In this document: positions 36,106-48,069 of the stretch, one piece after another
Layout of the letters: every line of letters starts with the position of its first letter
How positions within the stretch are numbered: position 1 is the first letter of the stretch
NCBI RefSeq assembly: GCF_029227915.1
Contig: NC_079879.1
Span: 19,663,501-19,727,500, forward strand
Source: Hydractinia symbiolongicarpus
Lineage: Eukaryota; Cnidaria; Hydrozoa; Anthoathecata; Hydractiniidae
Direction of reading: 5' to 3'
Length of the DNA: 64,000 bases
The notes under the pieces: generated by a model
Databases searched by the model: none
Seen by the model: the letters and a program-made list of their open reading frames with translations, nothing else
What the model was told of the DNA's origin: nothing
Made by a program: the position numbers and the translations under genes

Positions 36106-39100
36106 TCAAAGATTTATTTTCAATTTCATATGGACTTCGGAAAAGACTTTACCAGGCCAAACACCAAGAAAGAGGTTTGTGGCACAATCACCTCCATACC
36201 ACCATCCTGTACCCTCTGTGCTGGCTTTCAGCTTTTCACTTCCCTTGTCAAAGGTACTGAATGTTGTGTCGCAGTTTTTAATGCCTGTATCCCATTCTAT
36301 AATAAAATAATATGGAAATAAACAAACGTAACACAACACAACACATCTGATCATAAATATGTTACCTATTTCTTATAAGAACCTAGTTTTATGAGAACGT
36401 CGAGGCTGAGATCTTGTCAAACATTGCGAACATACTAAAAATGAACCTGACCTAATGTCTTTCACAGAAACGACATCTAAGAAAGAGTCTAGACCTACTA
36501 AGAAACAATTATTTGGTGCAATTGCTGCCTCTCATTACTGGTAAACATATTTTTCTTTTTAAATTAAATAAACCAGCCGTTTCCACTAGAAGTCCTACGG
36601 CGTATTACTGATTGATACCAAATCTTCCATGGGGGAATATTGACTTAAGTTCTCCGATTGTGCAGATAAAGTGATCACGTTATTAATAATTAATTATATT
36701 TAACTGACACAGCAAAAAACGAAAGAAAAATATGAAAGTAGAAAAATCGGTTCAAGTTTGTAAACACCGCTTTTTTAGCCTGTTGAGACTCCTTGTAAGC
36801 AAATACAAATCTAGTTTCATAAAATTTCAGATCACAAAAAAAATAACAAATAACCGTCATAGCTTGCTGAAACTGGCAAAATCAACTAAAATAGTAAAAT
36901 AATAATTCAAAATAATTTATTTGTAGAAATAATAGGTACCTTTTGTACCGTTTAACAGGGTAGCTCTGTTAGCAACACTCAAAAACTAATAATTTACGTA
37001 CTGCTACACTAGACTGGTACCCTTCCGTGCTTCACTAGTCTCGATAGTAAAAACGGCGACAAAAAAAGGAGCCTATTTTAAAGTTCAACCGGCTAAAGCC
37101 GTGGAACAATAATTTGATTTTTTTTTTCGTCCCTAGAAAATTATTGTTCCACGGCTAAAGCCGTGGAACAATAATTTGATTTTTTTTTTGTCCCTAGAAA
37201 TATTTATCTTCATCCTCGAATTTAAAAACGCGTATAACACTGACAAAATAATATTCCACGCAATAGCCTTACATTTGCGTTTAAAATTGATGATATTGGC
37301 TCATCAAGATCATACATAAATGACGTCTCTCTGAAAATGAGCCTTTATTGGGTAGTTATTTATTTTTGACTCCACCTCACAAAGAGAGACAGGCGCATGT
37401 CAAATAAATGTTTGTGAGATGTTCGTTTTAATTCAATGTCTTTGACCTGCGTAAAAAATAAGAATGAAATGGAAGACATACCACGGGGGAATCTTTCACG
37501 TCCATCGACATTCATGCGATAATATTCATTCTCGGATTCCAAGAGGAAGTGCTTGTAGTAGAAAGAGTAGCTACTATGTGAATTAGACAAGTAAATGTGC
37601 AATTCAATGTTCCTAGATAAGGTTAGTCGGTAAATCTTTTCATTTCCTAACCAAAAGTCGGATCCGCCAAACCCATTCCTATACTCCTTCCATGTTCGGT
37701 TAAAATTTTCTTTTCCAGTCATTTTCAGGATGTATATGGCTCCTAAAGTGCAACGAAAGATATATTTATGCCAATTAATTAATAGCAATAATATTAACAA
37801 TTATAATATTTTTCCCAAATTAACGTAAACCCTGGTTTTTTCCTCAATAAGGTGTTTGCAAAATTTAGAATCATTTTTTTTCTTTATGTAATTTTCGTTT
37901 AAAAATAAATGAAGGGATTCGATATAGACGTCAATCTGCCTTGCTATGGGGATAGTATAGGGCCTGATAAGTATCAGAATTTCATGCCAGCAAAGAACAA
38001 AGAACAAAGAAGTGTTTTTTTAGTAAAAATATATATTCTTTAAGTAAATTGGTTCGTAGCCTGGAAATTAACGCAGTTGTGAAAATGAGCTACTTTGGAA
38101 ACATGTGGTTAGAATATTATGCAAATGGTATCTATGTGAAAACCATTAAAAAATTTATTTACACGTCAATTAATTGCACATATGTATAAGCACTTTTGTA
38201 AAATAAAAGCAGTAAAATCTTTGTCTTTAGAACTTTGAAGGAAACATATACAAAATCAATTTCTGTAGCATCAATGTAATTCTTATAAGGCGTGCTTCTG
38301 CAGAAATAAAGGTTAAAAAACTCAGCGGATTTCTAAGTTTTACCAACCTGGGTGTTGAAGAAGGTGTAGCTTATCAGTAATTTTGAATTTAAAAATAGTG
38401 AATAGCTCTAACCTGTGACATCTTTTTGATCGCACATTTCACAAAATGGCCAGGGAGATAACACTTCTCTAAAAACAAACTTCTCGTCACTATGTGTTGA
38501 TTTACAAATGTCTTCAGAAACAACTTCATTCTTCAAAACACATTCGTGAGTGTTCATCGCGTCATTCGGAATGCATCTTTCTCTATCGTTACCACATATG
38601 TTGTCATTCTGTGTACACTCATTCTAAAGTGACAAAAATGATGAATTATGGATACCGTCTTTTTGTACTTGTTTAGATGTTTGAAATTTCTTGCTATTTA
38701 TTTTTCTGTTTTGTTGTTTTTTTGTTCTTTTTGTCAATGGGTGTGGATTTTTAATATAATTTTTTCATCATACAATAATAAAAAAACAGTATTCTATGGT
38801 TGTTCTTTATATACCAACAAATGTTGTATCTTTTCTGACCCTCAGAAAAGACACAAGATGCCCTGGGGATGAGGTTGCAACAAATGCTGTGTGAGCATAG
38901 GATATATACTATAAGGTGGTTAGGCCTGGTACCCACTAGAAAGTGCTATAAACCGTGAAGCTTAACACCGACTAGTGGGTACCGGACTTTATAATGTAGC
39001 TAGAATGAGTTTTTGTACACCACATTACAATGACATTTACAATTTTTTGTGTTTACATTGAGCTGCTTTATCATCGTGACAAGTCGCAACTTAGTAGCAT

Positions 39101-39652
39101 TTTAAGTACTGGACCTTTATGCCCCACCCTTTTAGTGTGACATGGGTCAAAAAAGCCCACAATTTTTTCAGAAATTGGAATTATTTTTATTACACCCTAG
39201 CTTGCATTGTCTTAATTTGCTACAAAAATAAAATCAATAAACCGCAATAAACAAATAAAACTTCTGAGTTGATGCACAACTTAGCAAAAAACATTTGAAA
39301 TACTCACAGCAGTTGCTATATGTGTGGCATTTGGATGTCTGACCAGTTGACAAGGATCTTCAAAAAATGTTTGATTTAGCAACTCGCATAATGTAACATT
39401 ATTTGTGATGTTAACTAGATTGAAACTTTTACAAAGCGCATGAAGCAAACAGAACCTTCCACATTCAGCCATTGATGAAACGTTCTGTTGTTGGAGCGGT
39501 GTTGTAATCAAACGTCGATTTGGATATCGCTTGAGACCCATCCATGATGTTTTAATAGCACTTGTTATGCTCTTGACACGGACAATGTTTCGAGAATCGC
39601 AATGTACGAAAGAAAGCACAACGATTGTTAACAAAATTAGTTTCAGCCACAT
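36106..39652 (-). CDS. Secreted PAN/apple plus fibrinogen-like domain protein, 4 exons
   Basis: Predicted secreted lectin-like protein of 335 residues. Exons 39652-39308, 38623-38413, 37742-37482 and 36296-36106 have GT-AG borders and join in phase. Exon 1 holds a signal peptide (MWLKLILLTIVVLSFVHC) and a PAN/apple-type domain (MAECGRFCLLHALCKSFNLV, CELLNQ). Exon 2 is a Cys-rich, partly EGF-like linker (ECTQNDNICGNDRERC). Exons 3-4 are a fibrinogen C-terminal-like domain: FNRTWKEYRNGFGGSDFWLG, LLESENEYYRMNVDG, then FSTFDKG, GWWYGGDCATNLFLGVW and MKLKI. The domain is condensed. The usual gGW segment is replaced by AIYILKMTGKENF, and the Asp-x-Asp calcium site after FST is missing. I chose the ATG at 39652 because it starts the signal peptide; the frame is open to 39781. 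A ficolin-like binding role is only inferred. Confidence 0.85.
37091..37200. repeat. Tandem duplication with perfect 34-bp palindrome
   Basis: Two near-identical units begin GGCTAAAGCCGTGGAACAAT at 37091 and 37153 and end in TCCCTAGAAA. At 37141-37174 arms TTATTGTTCCACGGCT and AGCCGTGGAACAATAA flank AA. It lies in intron 3 of the PAN/fibrinogen-like gene. Confidence 0.9.
38824..38877 (+). mobile_element. 54-bp MITE copy with exact 9-bp duplication
   Basis: Right end CCCTGGGGATGAGGTTG; exact flanking repeats CAACAAATG at 38815-38823 and 38878-38886. Its left part is itself a small hairpin (TTGTATCTTTTCTGA pairing with TCAGAAAAGACACAA), so the left terminal repeat is lost or rearranged. It lies in intron 1 of the PAN/fibrinogen-like gene. 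Confidence 0.78.
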
Positions 39653-39781
39653 CTTTCTTCGTTTATTACATCTCACTAGTTCCTCATTTAAATGACCTTC
39701 TTTTATCTGTTTTAATTCAATCACTGATAGATCATTGTTAGATGAAAAGATAACGGGTGGACCATTGCGGTAAAAAAACAT

Positions 39782-41000
39782 TAATTTAAGTCGCCATTAT
39801 ATGAATGAGAATACAAATATGTTATTACATATTCACAGTGTGAGATTTTTGAGAATTGTAAGTTGTGGTCCACTTCTAAAGTTAGATGTGACTAATAATG
39901 AACGCCTATCGAGTTTGTTTTGACCACCATAGTAACAAATGTTATGACTCAGTTTCCAACCTGCTTTTATTCTAACTTGTCATTTGCTAATTTAGAGTAA
40001 GGCAACTAGGACAGAGTGCTTTAATATTTGAAACAATGTATGTTGGTTGAAGGAATTGTCAGCGATACCAAATACTGCCTGCGTAAATTAAACATTGTTT
40101 TTTTACATCTGGGTCCGCAGTTTTAGCTACATGCAGGACAATACTTTTGTTTAAGATTGTACATGAGAAACCGTTATTTCCCCATACTACATTTTAAATA
40201 GTAGTATTATCAGGAAAAAAGTTTGTTGATAGTTAGAACCTGTGCGAATATTATTACAAAAGAAACAAGAACAAATTAATAACCACCATTTTCAATATAC
40301 TATGAATGATCAGACTCACGTTTTATTTAATTTGACAATAATACCAAATACCTTATTCAGGGACAAAAATGATCCTTTACCAGCCATGATTATGGCCATT
40401 CTGACAGAGTTTCCCCTCCCCCACCTTTGCTCACGTAATCATTATCGGGAAATTCTTTTTTTTAATGTTTTGAGCAAAAATGGCTTCCCTCATCAACCGA
40501 AGAAACATAATTAATTCACCTATCATTTGAAATGGAGAAGTATGGCCACACTGGTTAATTTTGATTCGGGATTGCTTTGATGAATTATTTTGTTTTTGTT
40601 GGTGAATTTAAATTTAGGGATTTTTCCGACATAGCTATTCGATTGCGCCGAAGTGTCCGTAAGAGAAATTTACCCGAAGAAAGCTAATTTAACTAGGCTG
40701 TACTACTCTGGACTAGAGAAATTAACGAAAATTCAAACTTTCGGAATAAAGAAAAGTGCTATATTTCATTGCAGTTAAAAATTAATCAATTGTGGGAGCA
40801 TTATAGTTCTGTTGAAAGAAAAAGGGAGTAACCCTTACAATAAAAAACCAAAAGGGTTCAAAAGAATCCCCCCTTTATGGTCACATGGAAAATTATTATC
40901 TAATAGATCCTTGGTACCAATATCTCAAGTAAGAAATCTTCATCCTGCCATAAAAAATTAATTTTCACAGTTATGCATAATTTACACGAAAATCCCGCTA
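39782..41000. other. Intergenic, no gene seen
   Basis: AT-rich sequence with no supported gene, upstream of the PAN/fibrinogen-like gene; its promoter is probably just above 39652 but not recognisable. Confidence 0.5.
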
Positions 41001-41004
41001 CAAG

Positions 41005-41104
41005 CAAGCTCGACCCCAGCACATTTTACCATGGCGACTATTTCGCTAGAGCTATCAGAAAGCGCAGTGCCGTTGAGAAGCAAAAAGTCCTGGGCACGAG
41101 GTTG
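41005..41104 (+). mobile_element. 100-bp MITE copy with exact 9-bp duplication
   Basis: Ends CAAGCTCGACCCCAGC and CCTGGGCACGAGGTTG; exact 9-bp flanking repeats CGCTACAAG at 40996-41004 and 41105-41113. The inner part (AGAAAGCGCAGTGCCGTTGA) is shared with the 10364-10428 copy. Confidence 0.88.
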
Positions 41105-41199
41105 CGCTACAAGGCTTTGTCGTTAATTTTGCGCTTTACAATGTTTCATTGTGGTTTTGTAGAATATTCACGCATTGAATTAAAAAAATAGGAAGAAAA

Positions 41200-44100
41200 A
41201 AGGAGATACCTGCTGTGTTTAAAACTTGAATGCAACGTTTCTTGAATATAAATAAATTTTTGATGAGTATAATTCAGTAGCTTTTAGTCTTATTGATGTA
41301 ACGCGGTCAGGTGGCGAAATCTGTGTGTTTCGGGGGAAAAAATAATCAAAATGGTAGCTCGTACGTACTTGGTTTGTTGTCCATTTAGGCATTTTTAGGC
41401 GAGTGTTCATAACCTCATGTTAAAGCAAAATGGTAACAACAGAAACGAACGAACATTAGTTTCGTTATTATGTACTATGTCAGCCGGTAAGGACAAGCTT
41501 GAAGGTTTACAGATTCAACTTGGTAAAGTCGGGTAGCTTTCATTCTATCATGTATCAATTGTACTACCAGAGCAAAATGCCGTACAAGAAACAAGACCTG
41601 TGCGTCTAGTAAAGCCCTTGTTTCATGTTATTCCTTTACCCACACAACATCCTCTCTCCACATACGATATTCACAATCCTACACCGGAGAGTAGGGACAC
41701 CAATTTGAAAAACATTTTAGCACTCTACCTACTCAGGTCAACCTAAGTACGCAATTAACCTACTTGGGTAAAACTCACAATTAACGCCATTAAAAAATAG
41801 GATTATAGGAGAATATATAATATTAACAATGATTGCTATGTAAGATCACCTTTGGACAATTACTTTCTGTCTTTCTTTGCAATCCTTATCAACAAAGACA
41901 ATTCTTAAAAGAAGCTAATGTAAAAAAACTGTTCTTTTAAATCATGTTTTATTTTTCACCCACGCAGACGACTTAGACACCAAAATGTTTCTGTCAAACA
42001 TGACAATATGTTTGCAGACCTATAGCTTTTCTTAACAGTTGTAAGACGCATTTCAGGTTCTAAGATATTACCACAATAGCGTTCAACATGCATTTATATC
42101 AAACTCAGTTATCATCATCGTCACTCATGTTTGTTAAAAAAACATGTTAAAGGACACTAAAGTCCTGATTCAAGTTGGTTAAGCAAATATTTGCAAGTAA
42201 TGTATATTAAATAATTATATTATTAATGAAGATAATTATTTATTTTCTTACTTTTATATTGCGAAGGAGCTGTGTTGATAAAGCGCACCCAAATATCACT
42301 ATGAAAGGAAATGCAGCGTCGCCTCATTCTTCTTTTCAAGTAGCTCTTATAAAAAGAGTGCACTTTTTCAAAAGATGAATTGTCAATCCCGCCTAAATCC
42401 GAGTGTTGTTTTGAACTTCATTGTTGATTTTTCTGCCTTTTTCGGTAAATGCTTTTATAGAAATTTTTGCAAAAAGGGAGAGGCAACTTCTACCAATTGC
42501 TGTCAGCTGTCATTAGACAAGCATCATCATTGCAGCTTGCTATTTTGTCACCTCATCATTATGATCATCAAAATTGCAACATTATAAAAAGCATGTAATT
42601 CGGGAACCACCTTTCCCTCCTTAGACAACAAACGAAAATAATTATATTTTGAAAGCATTAATACAGGTCTCTTTTATGCCCAAAATAATTCTTGCCTATG
42701 GAAATTATCCTAACATCCTTTGGATTATAACGACCCTTGTTCTATGAAAACAAGAGTTTGTTGTTGACCATAGGATTATACCATTAAAATCTAAAGGCAC
42801 AAGTCATAATAGTGATTATATTTTAATTGACAATGCATATACACAAACTTTAAAATTTGTGAGGAGATTATCATTCCCCTAAATAGACAGATGCGCAAGT
42901 CAAAAATAACAAAAAAACCGTCCGGTTTGATCACACATTCGTATTGTACACATACTTTACACTTAAATATTGTATTGATTATGTTTATATATCTTGTATC
43001 TATGGCAACGTTCTTGTTTATATAGACCCTTTTTATAATTTTTATTATACTTGAAAATGGGTGTATGACACCCGAAACGTCGTAAAATGTTGTTTTAATT
43101 TGTACACATACACATGATGTCCAAGTTTTAACATAAAATATTGTCAATCGAATTTTAAGTCTAGTGTAAAAACAACAAGAACTGAAGCGGTTTGAACACT
43201 CACACAACACTATGATGATAAATAATAAAAATGAGAAAGAGATGATAATAAATTGATAGTTGTGAGTATTTTTTGATAACTGAGATATGGCTGGAGAGCA
43301 CACAACTCGAGTCAACTTCGAACATTATAACATTGTCAACATACAGTTAATCAAAACAATTATTTCAAGACAATGAACACCCTCATTTGATGCGAGATAT
43401 CTCGAAATTCGAATAGAATATATATCTACTGATTTCGTTATTTTGGGTATACTATATAAAGCTACACCATAATAAGAAAACAATAACAAAACGCTGCCAC
43501 GCAAAAAAAACAATACATAAACAAAAACTTTTGGTCAGTATAGCGCGCTATTTGTGGTGGCTTTGATACTATTCGCTCCCCTTTCAACTTTCAAATATGT
43601 GAAAAAAACACAGAATTAAAAAAAAGAAATGCTCAAGTTTGATAATTAAAAAGCCGTAACAACATATTGTGGGGAATAAATATTATTTATTGCTACGATA
43701 TACTTATCTCTATAGCTATGGTCCTTTGTAAAGCATTTATCTCTGTAGATAAACCCAAAACAAACTAGGAAAAGGCTTATTTAGGCAGTCCGTACAAAAA
43801 ATATGGTCTGGAAGTCTGTTGTTATGTCCTTTGTTTACGGCAATCAAGGTCAAACTGCCCATTTTTTAATCATACTCCAAGTAAGCAGAACTATGCAAAG
43901 TAAAACACAAAAATATTAAACTACTTTAAGCTTTACTATCGAAAGATGTCTGAACTGAATTTAATGAATAAATCATTCTTATAAACACACAAAAAATTTG
44001 AACTTCTAATTGACAACTATTTTAACAAAAGCATGCCTGAAATAGAGTATACATATATACCTTAATAAAGGCTAATCTTTGGCCCGACTTTGATTAGAAT

Positions 44101-44470
44101 GTTAGCCACCCAAAGTAGGGCATTTTATTATTAACGATTTTTGAATCACCCAAATACAACCCATCAATTAGCTATGTCTTTTGCAACTTCTTACCCTTTG
44201 ATTGGTTTTTAACAACTACCATAAGTGGATATAAAATTTTGCATGGATTTAATTTGGCGGTCTAACGAAATTTTTATTTCGCGTAAATTTAATTTCCGGA
44301 TGAAGCCCTTCCTGGAAAATTTTGCGTGGATTTAATTTTGCGGACAAGTAAAAAAGGGCAATTTTAAAGAAAATCAAATTTTAAGCATAAATTGGAGATG
44401 CTCTACCTTATCGTCTCAAAACAACTATTACTGTAATATTTAACACTAGTCGTTAGCCCGTCGCAGCTAA
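41200..44470. other. Intergenic, no supported gene
   Basis: AT-rich with scattered short open frames and no recognisable domain. It contains the ribozyme-like remnant at 43050-43083 and a TTTCGCGTAAATTTAATTTC repeat near 44.28 kb. Confidence 0.5.
43050..43083 (+). ncRNA. Degenerate hammerhead-like remnant
   Basis: TTGAAAA, then a GGGTGT/ACACCC hairpin, then CCGAAACGTCG. The stem II, GAAAC and GTC arrangement matches the cores in the Penelope-like element at 61-62.5 kb. The first box should be CTGATGA, and here it is replaced, so it would not cleave. Confidence 0.4.
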
Positions 44471-44477
44471 GCTACCA

Positions 44478-44530
44478 TTTTGCGTGACAGACGGACGGAC
44501 GGACAGACGTATACGGGCATTATAATATAG
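44478..44530 (-). repeat. GTCTGTCCGTCCGTC-type dispersed repeat
   Basis: TTTGCGTGACAGACGGACGG followed by ACAGACGTATACGGGCATTA. The same motif occurs in opposite orientation at 25855-25888. Probably the end of a non-autonomous element. Confidence 0.5.
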
Positions 44531-44689
44531 ATTTACTTTTAATAAAATCAAAAACATTTATGTTTTTCCCTTGTTTTCAACTTCATTGGTTTCTTCCTAT
44601 TCTTATCTTCTTCACTACTTTTGTCATTTCGTCATGGTATTTAAACTTACTATCAGAATCAATGTTTCTTTTAATAACGTCTAGCTTCT

Positions 44690-45170
44690 GGGAAGGAATT
44701 GACGGTAAGTATGTCTTTAACACTGGTTTCAAGAGGATTAATATCACCGAAGAGGAAGATTTTTAGCCCCTTTTTTTTTACGGCGCCCAACATTCCAGAT
44801 GCACTTAAACCACCGATGACAACCTCCTTACCTTTTGCAGAAGTTAGCTCTTTGAATAAATCAATCAGCCAGAAATGCATGCAACCATTTTATGACTGTT
44901 GGCAGCGTCTTGACATTCCCTGCCCAAGATTTTTCTAGTTTTTTGATCATACCATGATGCAAATTCTTCTGTTATGTAATTCTTGGCCCACGAGTTTACA
45001 GTTAAATCGAGTGGTTGAAAAAGATGTGTCATATTGTTTAGGTACGCATGACACCAATATATTTTCTTTTGCAAGAAGTTCCATTACTTCTGATGTTATT
45101 TGGCTACGGAACAAGTCCGTGATCAGTTAAGCTGGTGCATCAGGAAATTATTGATTTTTTTTCGCTTGTA
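44690..45170 (-). pseudogene. Pogo-type DDE transposase relic
   Basis: Minus-strand reading across frame breaks gives LITDLFRSQITSEVMELLAK near 45115, then NMTHLFQPLDLTVNSWAKNY near 45025, the classic context of the second and third catalytic acids in pogo/Tigger transposases. FWLIDLFKELTSAKGKEVV and GGLSASGMLGAV follow near 44870. Frame shifts near 45070 and 44880 inactivate it. Terminal repeats were not found. Confidence 0.75.
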
Positions 45171-46251
45171 TTTGGTACGGGGAACAATGATATCCTCGAT
45201 GGTTTTGTTTGGTTTTGCCGTATAGTGTTATTATAGTGTTTGCAGCTCGCGCTCAATGAAAAATGGGGGATCTACAAAACAAAACGATGAGAAAAAGCAT
45301 CACCGGAAGATCTATGTTGTAAAGATATTAGAAAATTTTGTCACACTACCACAACTAATACCCTCTATATACTTTTTTTCATTACAACTTTTTTAATATG
45401 GCAATTGAAAATTAGAAAACCAATATTCGTTGAAGGTGAAGACAGCTAGTAAACAACTTGGGGTCCTGAACTCTATCTAAACTTTCCTCGTTTTCATGCA
45501 ATGTTTTAACTTTTCGCATTATTTAGTTATCTTAACCGATCTGACTTTTTCACAGCTGAAAATGTGAGGGTGGCTATATAGCTGCGAAATACTGAAAATA
45601 GGCAAATACAATTGGCTGCAGCAAAATTTTCAAAAAATCTTTATTATGTTAAATGCAGTTAGGTAGCTACACCTTTTGCTGTAACATATAATATAATTTA
45701 TTTAACGTGGATGTGTTTTTATTTAAACTAACAATTTTGCAAACTTTACAAAGGTTTATTCCGCGAAATACGATTGGCAGATATAATAGTAAACAAAGCT
45801 AGCAGAATGGTGTAAACTCGATTTTCGCTTCGAATTGTAGAATAATTAATTATTATTGAAATAACCAACGCAATCTCTTATTGTTATTTTTCTTTTTGTT
45901 ATATTCTGCAGTGGAGGTGCTTAAGAAAAGATAAACAGAAAACCTTCTGTTTTGGTTTATTTTCAGGAATAAAAGAATAACATAACAAATTGGTTGAAGT
46001 ATCCTATTATTGTTAGTATTATTATTTAAATTACGGATTTATAGCACAAAAATAAAGCAAAAAAGTCTATAATCTCCGGAAAAAAAGATTTTGTTACTCC
46101 AAACTATAAAAAGCTCCTTTCATAGATTTTAGAGATTTTCCTAGGTGCATTATTATTAAAAACCTTGTTTAAAATGCTTGAGGTGTGTGTAAAAAAGTAT
46201 TCATGAAAGTATCCATACCTAATTCTAAACCCCGTCAAAAAAACAACAGCA

Positions 46252-47694
46252 TTATGTGTCATAATATCTGGAATAAACTTTTCTTTTTGTTTTATCATAA
46301 AATGGTTTCTCGTGTGGCGAAATAACTTTGATATTGGTCATTGACTTCATTCGCACAAAAAAGTACACCAAGTTACAGCTAACAGCGATGATTAGTACTA
46401 CAGCCAATATGTGAATCCATGGCATCAGTAGAGGTGTAGTAAAAGAGGGAATTACCGTGGCAAACATTCCTAGCGATGACCTAAGTCCATGTGCGAAACT
46501 TTGAATACTGGGAGGAACCTTCTTAGCTAACATACTTGTTAAGAATACTTCGTCTGGGAACCAGATGAATATATAACCAAAGATAAATACTGCCATTAAC
46601 CACATATCTCTTGTGTGGTTCCGCCTTAACACTTTAAATTCGAATATAACGCAAAAGCAGATCAAGGTGCAACATATGCCAAATATACAAGCGTAATATT
46701 CTCGTTTGTCTTTCATGCAAAACTTAGAAAATACATATAGGATACCAAAGAAAGGTACTGCTGTTATGACAACTGTAATGGTTAAAACAAGTTGATTCCA
46801 TTGCAATAAATCATAAATTATCAATGGCAAAAGGATATCCAAGCTATAATTGCTGTATAAAGAAACGAAGGATGTAACATATATTAACAGAGTATCTTTA
46901 TTAGTTAATAAAAGAAAGAAAACTTGCTTTGCTGTTAAACTCTCTGCAAAGTCAGAATGTTTATTTTCATCCCCAGCAGTCGAGTCATCACTAGAAAAAC
47001 TTTCTTTTTGGATGCTATAGCTTTCTTTATCTTTATAATCGCCTAATTTATTTTTTTCAACAAAGTGTAAATCAAGCGGTTTATTTGGCAAAAAAGTAAT
47101 TGAAATTACCATGGCAATTAACGACAATCCAGCAACAAATATCCCGATGAAGTTCAAGTAATTAACAACGAACGATCCTATTGTGATATTTATTCCTTTA
47201 AACATTATTCCAAAAACCGGACCGCTGGTAAATCCCATGCTAAATGCTGCAGAAATAACCCAAATTGCTTTTGTGCCATCTTTCCGGTTATGTAAACGAA
47301 CCAATTCGCCAGCAGAAACACCCATAAATGAATCCCCAATACCAGCGAGAAATCTTCCAATGATTAAAAACGCTGGATGGAGATATACAGCATAAAAGAG
47401 ATTACCAATTAGCATTAACAATAAAACCAGAATGATATACATTTTCAAATTTCTTGTTCGATCAACAAAACGACCACATACAGTTCCAACGAGAATTGAA
47501 CTCACAGCAAATGCTCCAAGTATAATGGAATAGTAGAGATTTGGATTGCTTACTTTTACTAAGTCATTTAGATATAGAACCAAAGTGGACATAATGATAC
47601 TGTAATCCAATCCGGCAAGAAAAACAACCATTACGCAAACAATAACTGTGTGTTTTCGTTGTCTTTGCCATTTTTCGTGTGCTGCTTCTTCCAT
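46252..47694 (-). CDS. MFS transporter, MFSD8-like, intronless
   Basis: Membrane carrier of 480 residues with about 12 hydrophobic helices. The loop after helix 2 reads GRFVDRTRNLKMY, the MFS motif A pattern. Helix 4-5 has LIIGRFLAGIGDSFMGVSAG and helix 5 has MGFTSGPVFG, as in the MFSD8/CLN7 group; substrate unknown. A central hydrophilic loop (about residues 215-255, Ser/Lys/Glu-rich) separates the two six-helix halves. ATG at 47694 directly precedes a basic segment (EKWQRQRKH) and helix 1. No intron is seen. A broken paralogue with the same start pattern lies at 60978-63218 in the same orientation, so the pair arose by duplication. The MFSD8 assignment is moderate; other drug- or sugar-type MFS groups are possible. 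Confidence 0.82.
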   Translation of the reverse strand: MEEAAHEKWQRQRKHTVIVCVMVVFLAGLDYSIIMSTLVLYLNDLVKVSNPNLYYSIILGAFAVSSILVGTVCGRFVDRTRNLKMYIILVLLLMLIGNLFYAVYLHPAFLIIGRFLAGIGDSFMGVSAGELVRLHNRKDGTKAIWVISAAFSMGFTSGPVFGIMFKGINITIGSFVVNYLNFIGIFVAGLSLIAMVISITFLPNKPLDLHFVEKNKLGDYKDKESYSIQKESFSSDDSTAGDENKHSDFAESLTAKQVFFLLLTNKDTLLIYVTSFVSLYSNYSLDILLPLIIYDLLQWNQLVLTITVVITAVPFFGILYVFSKFCMKDKREYYACIFGICCTLICFCVIFEFKVLRRNHTRDMWLMAVFIFGYIFIWFPDEVFLTSMLAKKVPPSIQSFAHGLRSSLGMFATVIPSFTTPLLMPWIHILAVVLIIAVSCNLVYFFVRMKSMTNIKVISPHEKPFYDKTKRKVYSRYYDT

Positions 47695-48069
47695 TTCAGA
47701 AACACTTTATTTAATACCTTAATTTATGGATAGTATTAATCTAAACGATAATTTTTTATGTTTTTTTCATTTCTATTATTTTTGATGGTCTGTTAACCTA
47801 GGGAGGGTTTATATACTGGTTAGAACAAAATTTCAAATTGCACAGGCAAAGCAGAAGTTGGTTAAGTAGATATGATATGTCAAATTAGCATTATATTTTT
47901 TATTTCTTCAATCACTAAGGCATATCAAAAAGCATTACATAAGTAATAAAAATAAGTTTTTATGGACTGTAACAATTTAAATTCTCATCATGCAGCATTC
48001 TTTTCATTTACCTTTATAGAGCTACCTTTGCCTGTGTTTTCAGCATTATTTTTGACCTCTTTGAATTGA

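Noticed and set aside
41560-41745. Open stretch reading SIVLPEQNAVQETRPVRLVK
   Set aside because: Protein-like but no partner exons, no convincing splice sites and no known family.
42791-43315. 174-residue minus-strand frame
   Set aside because: AT-rich frame without any recognisable motif; overlaps the ribozyme-like remnant.
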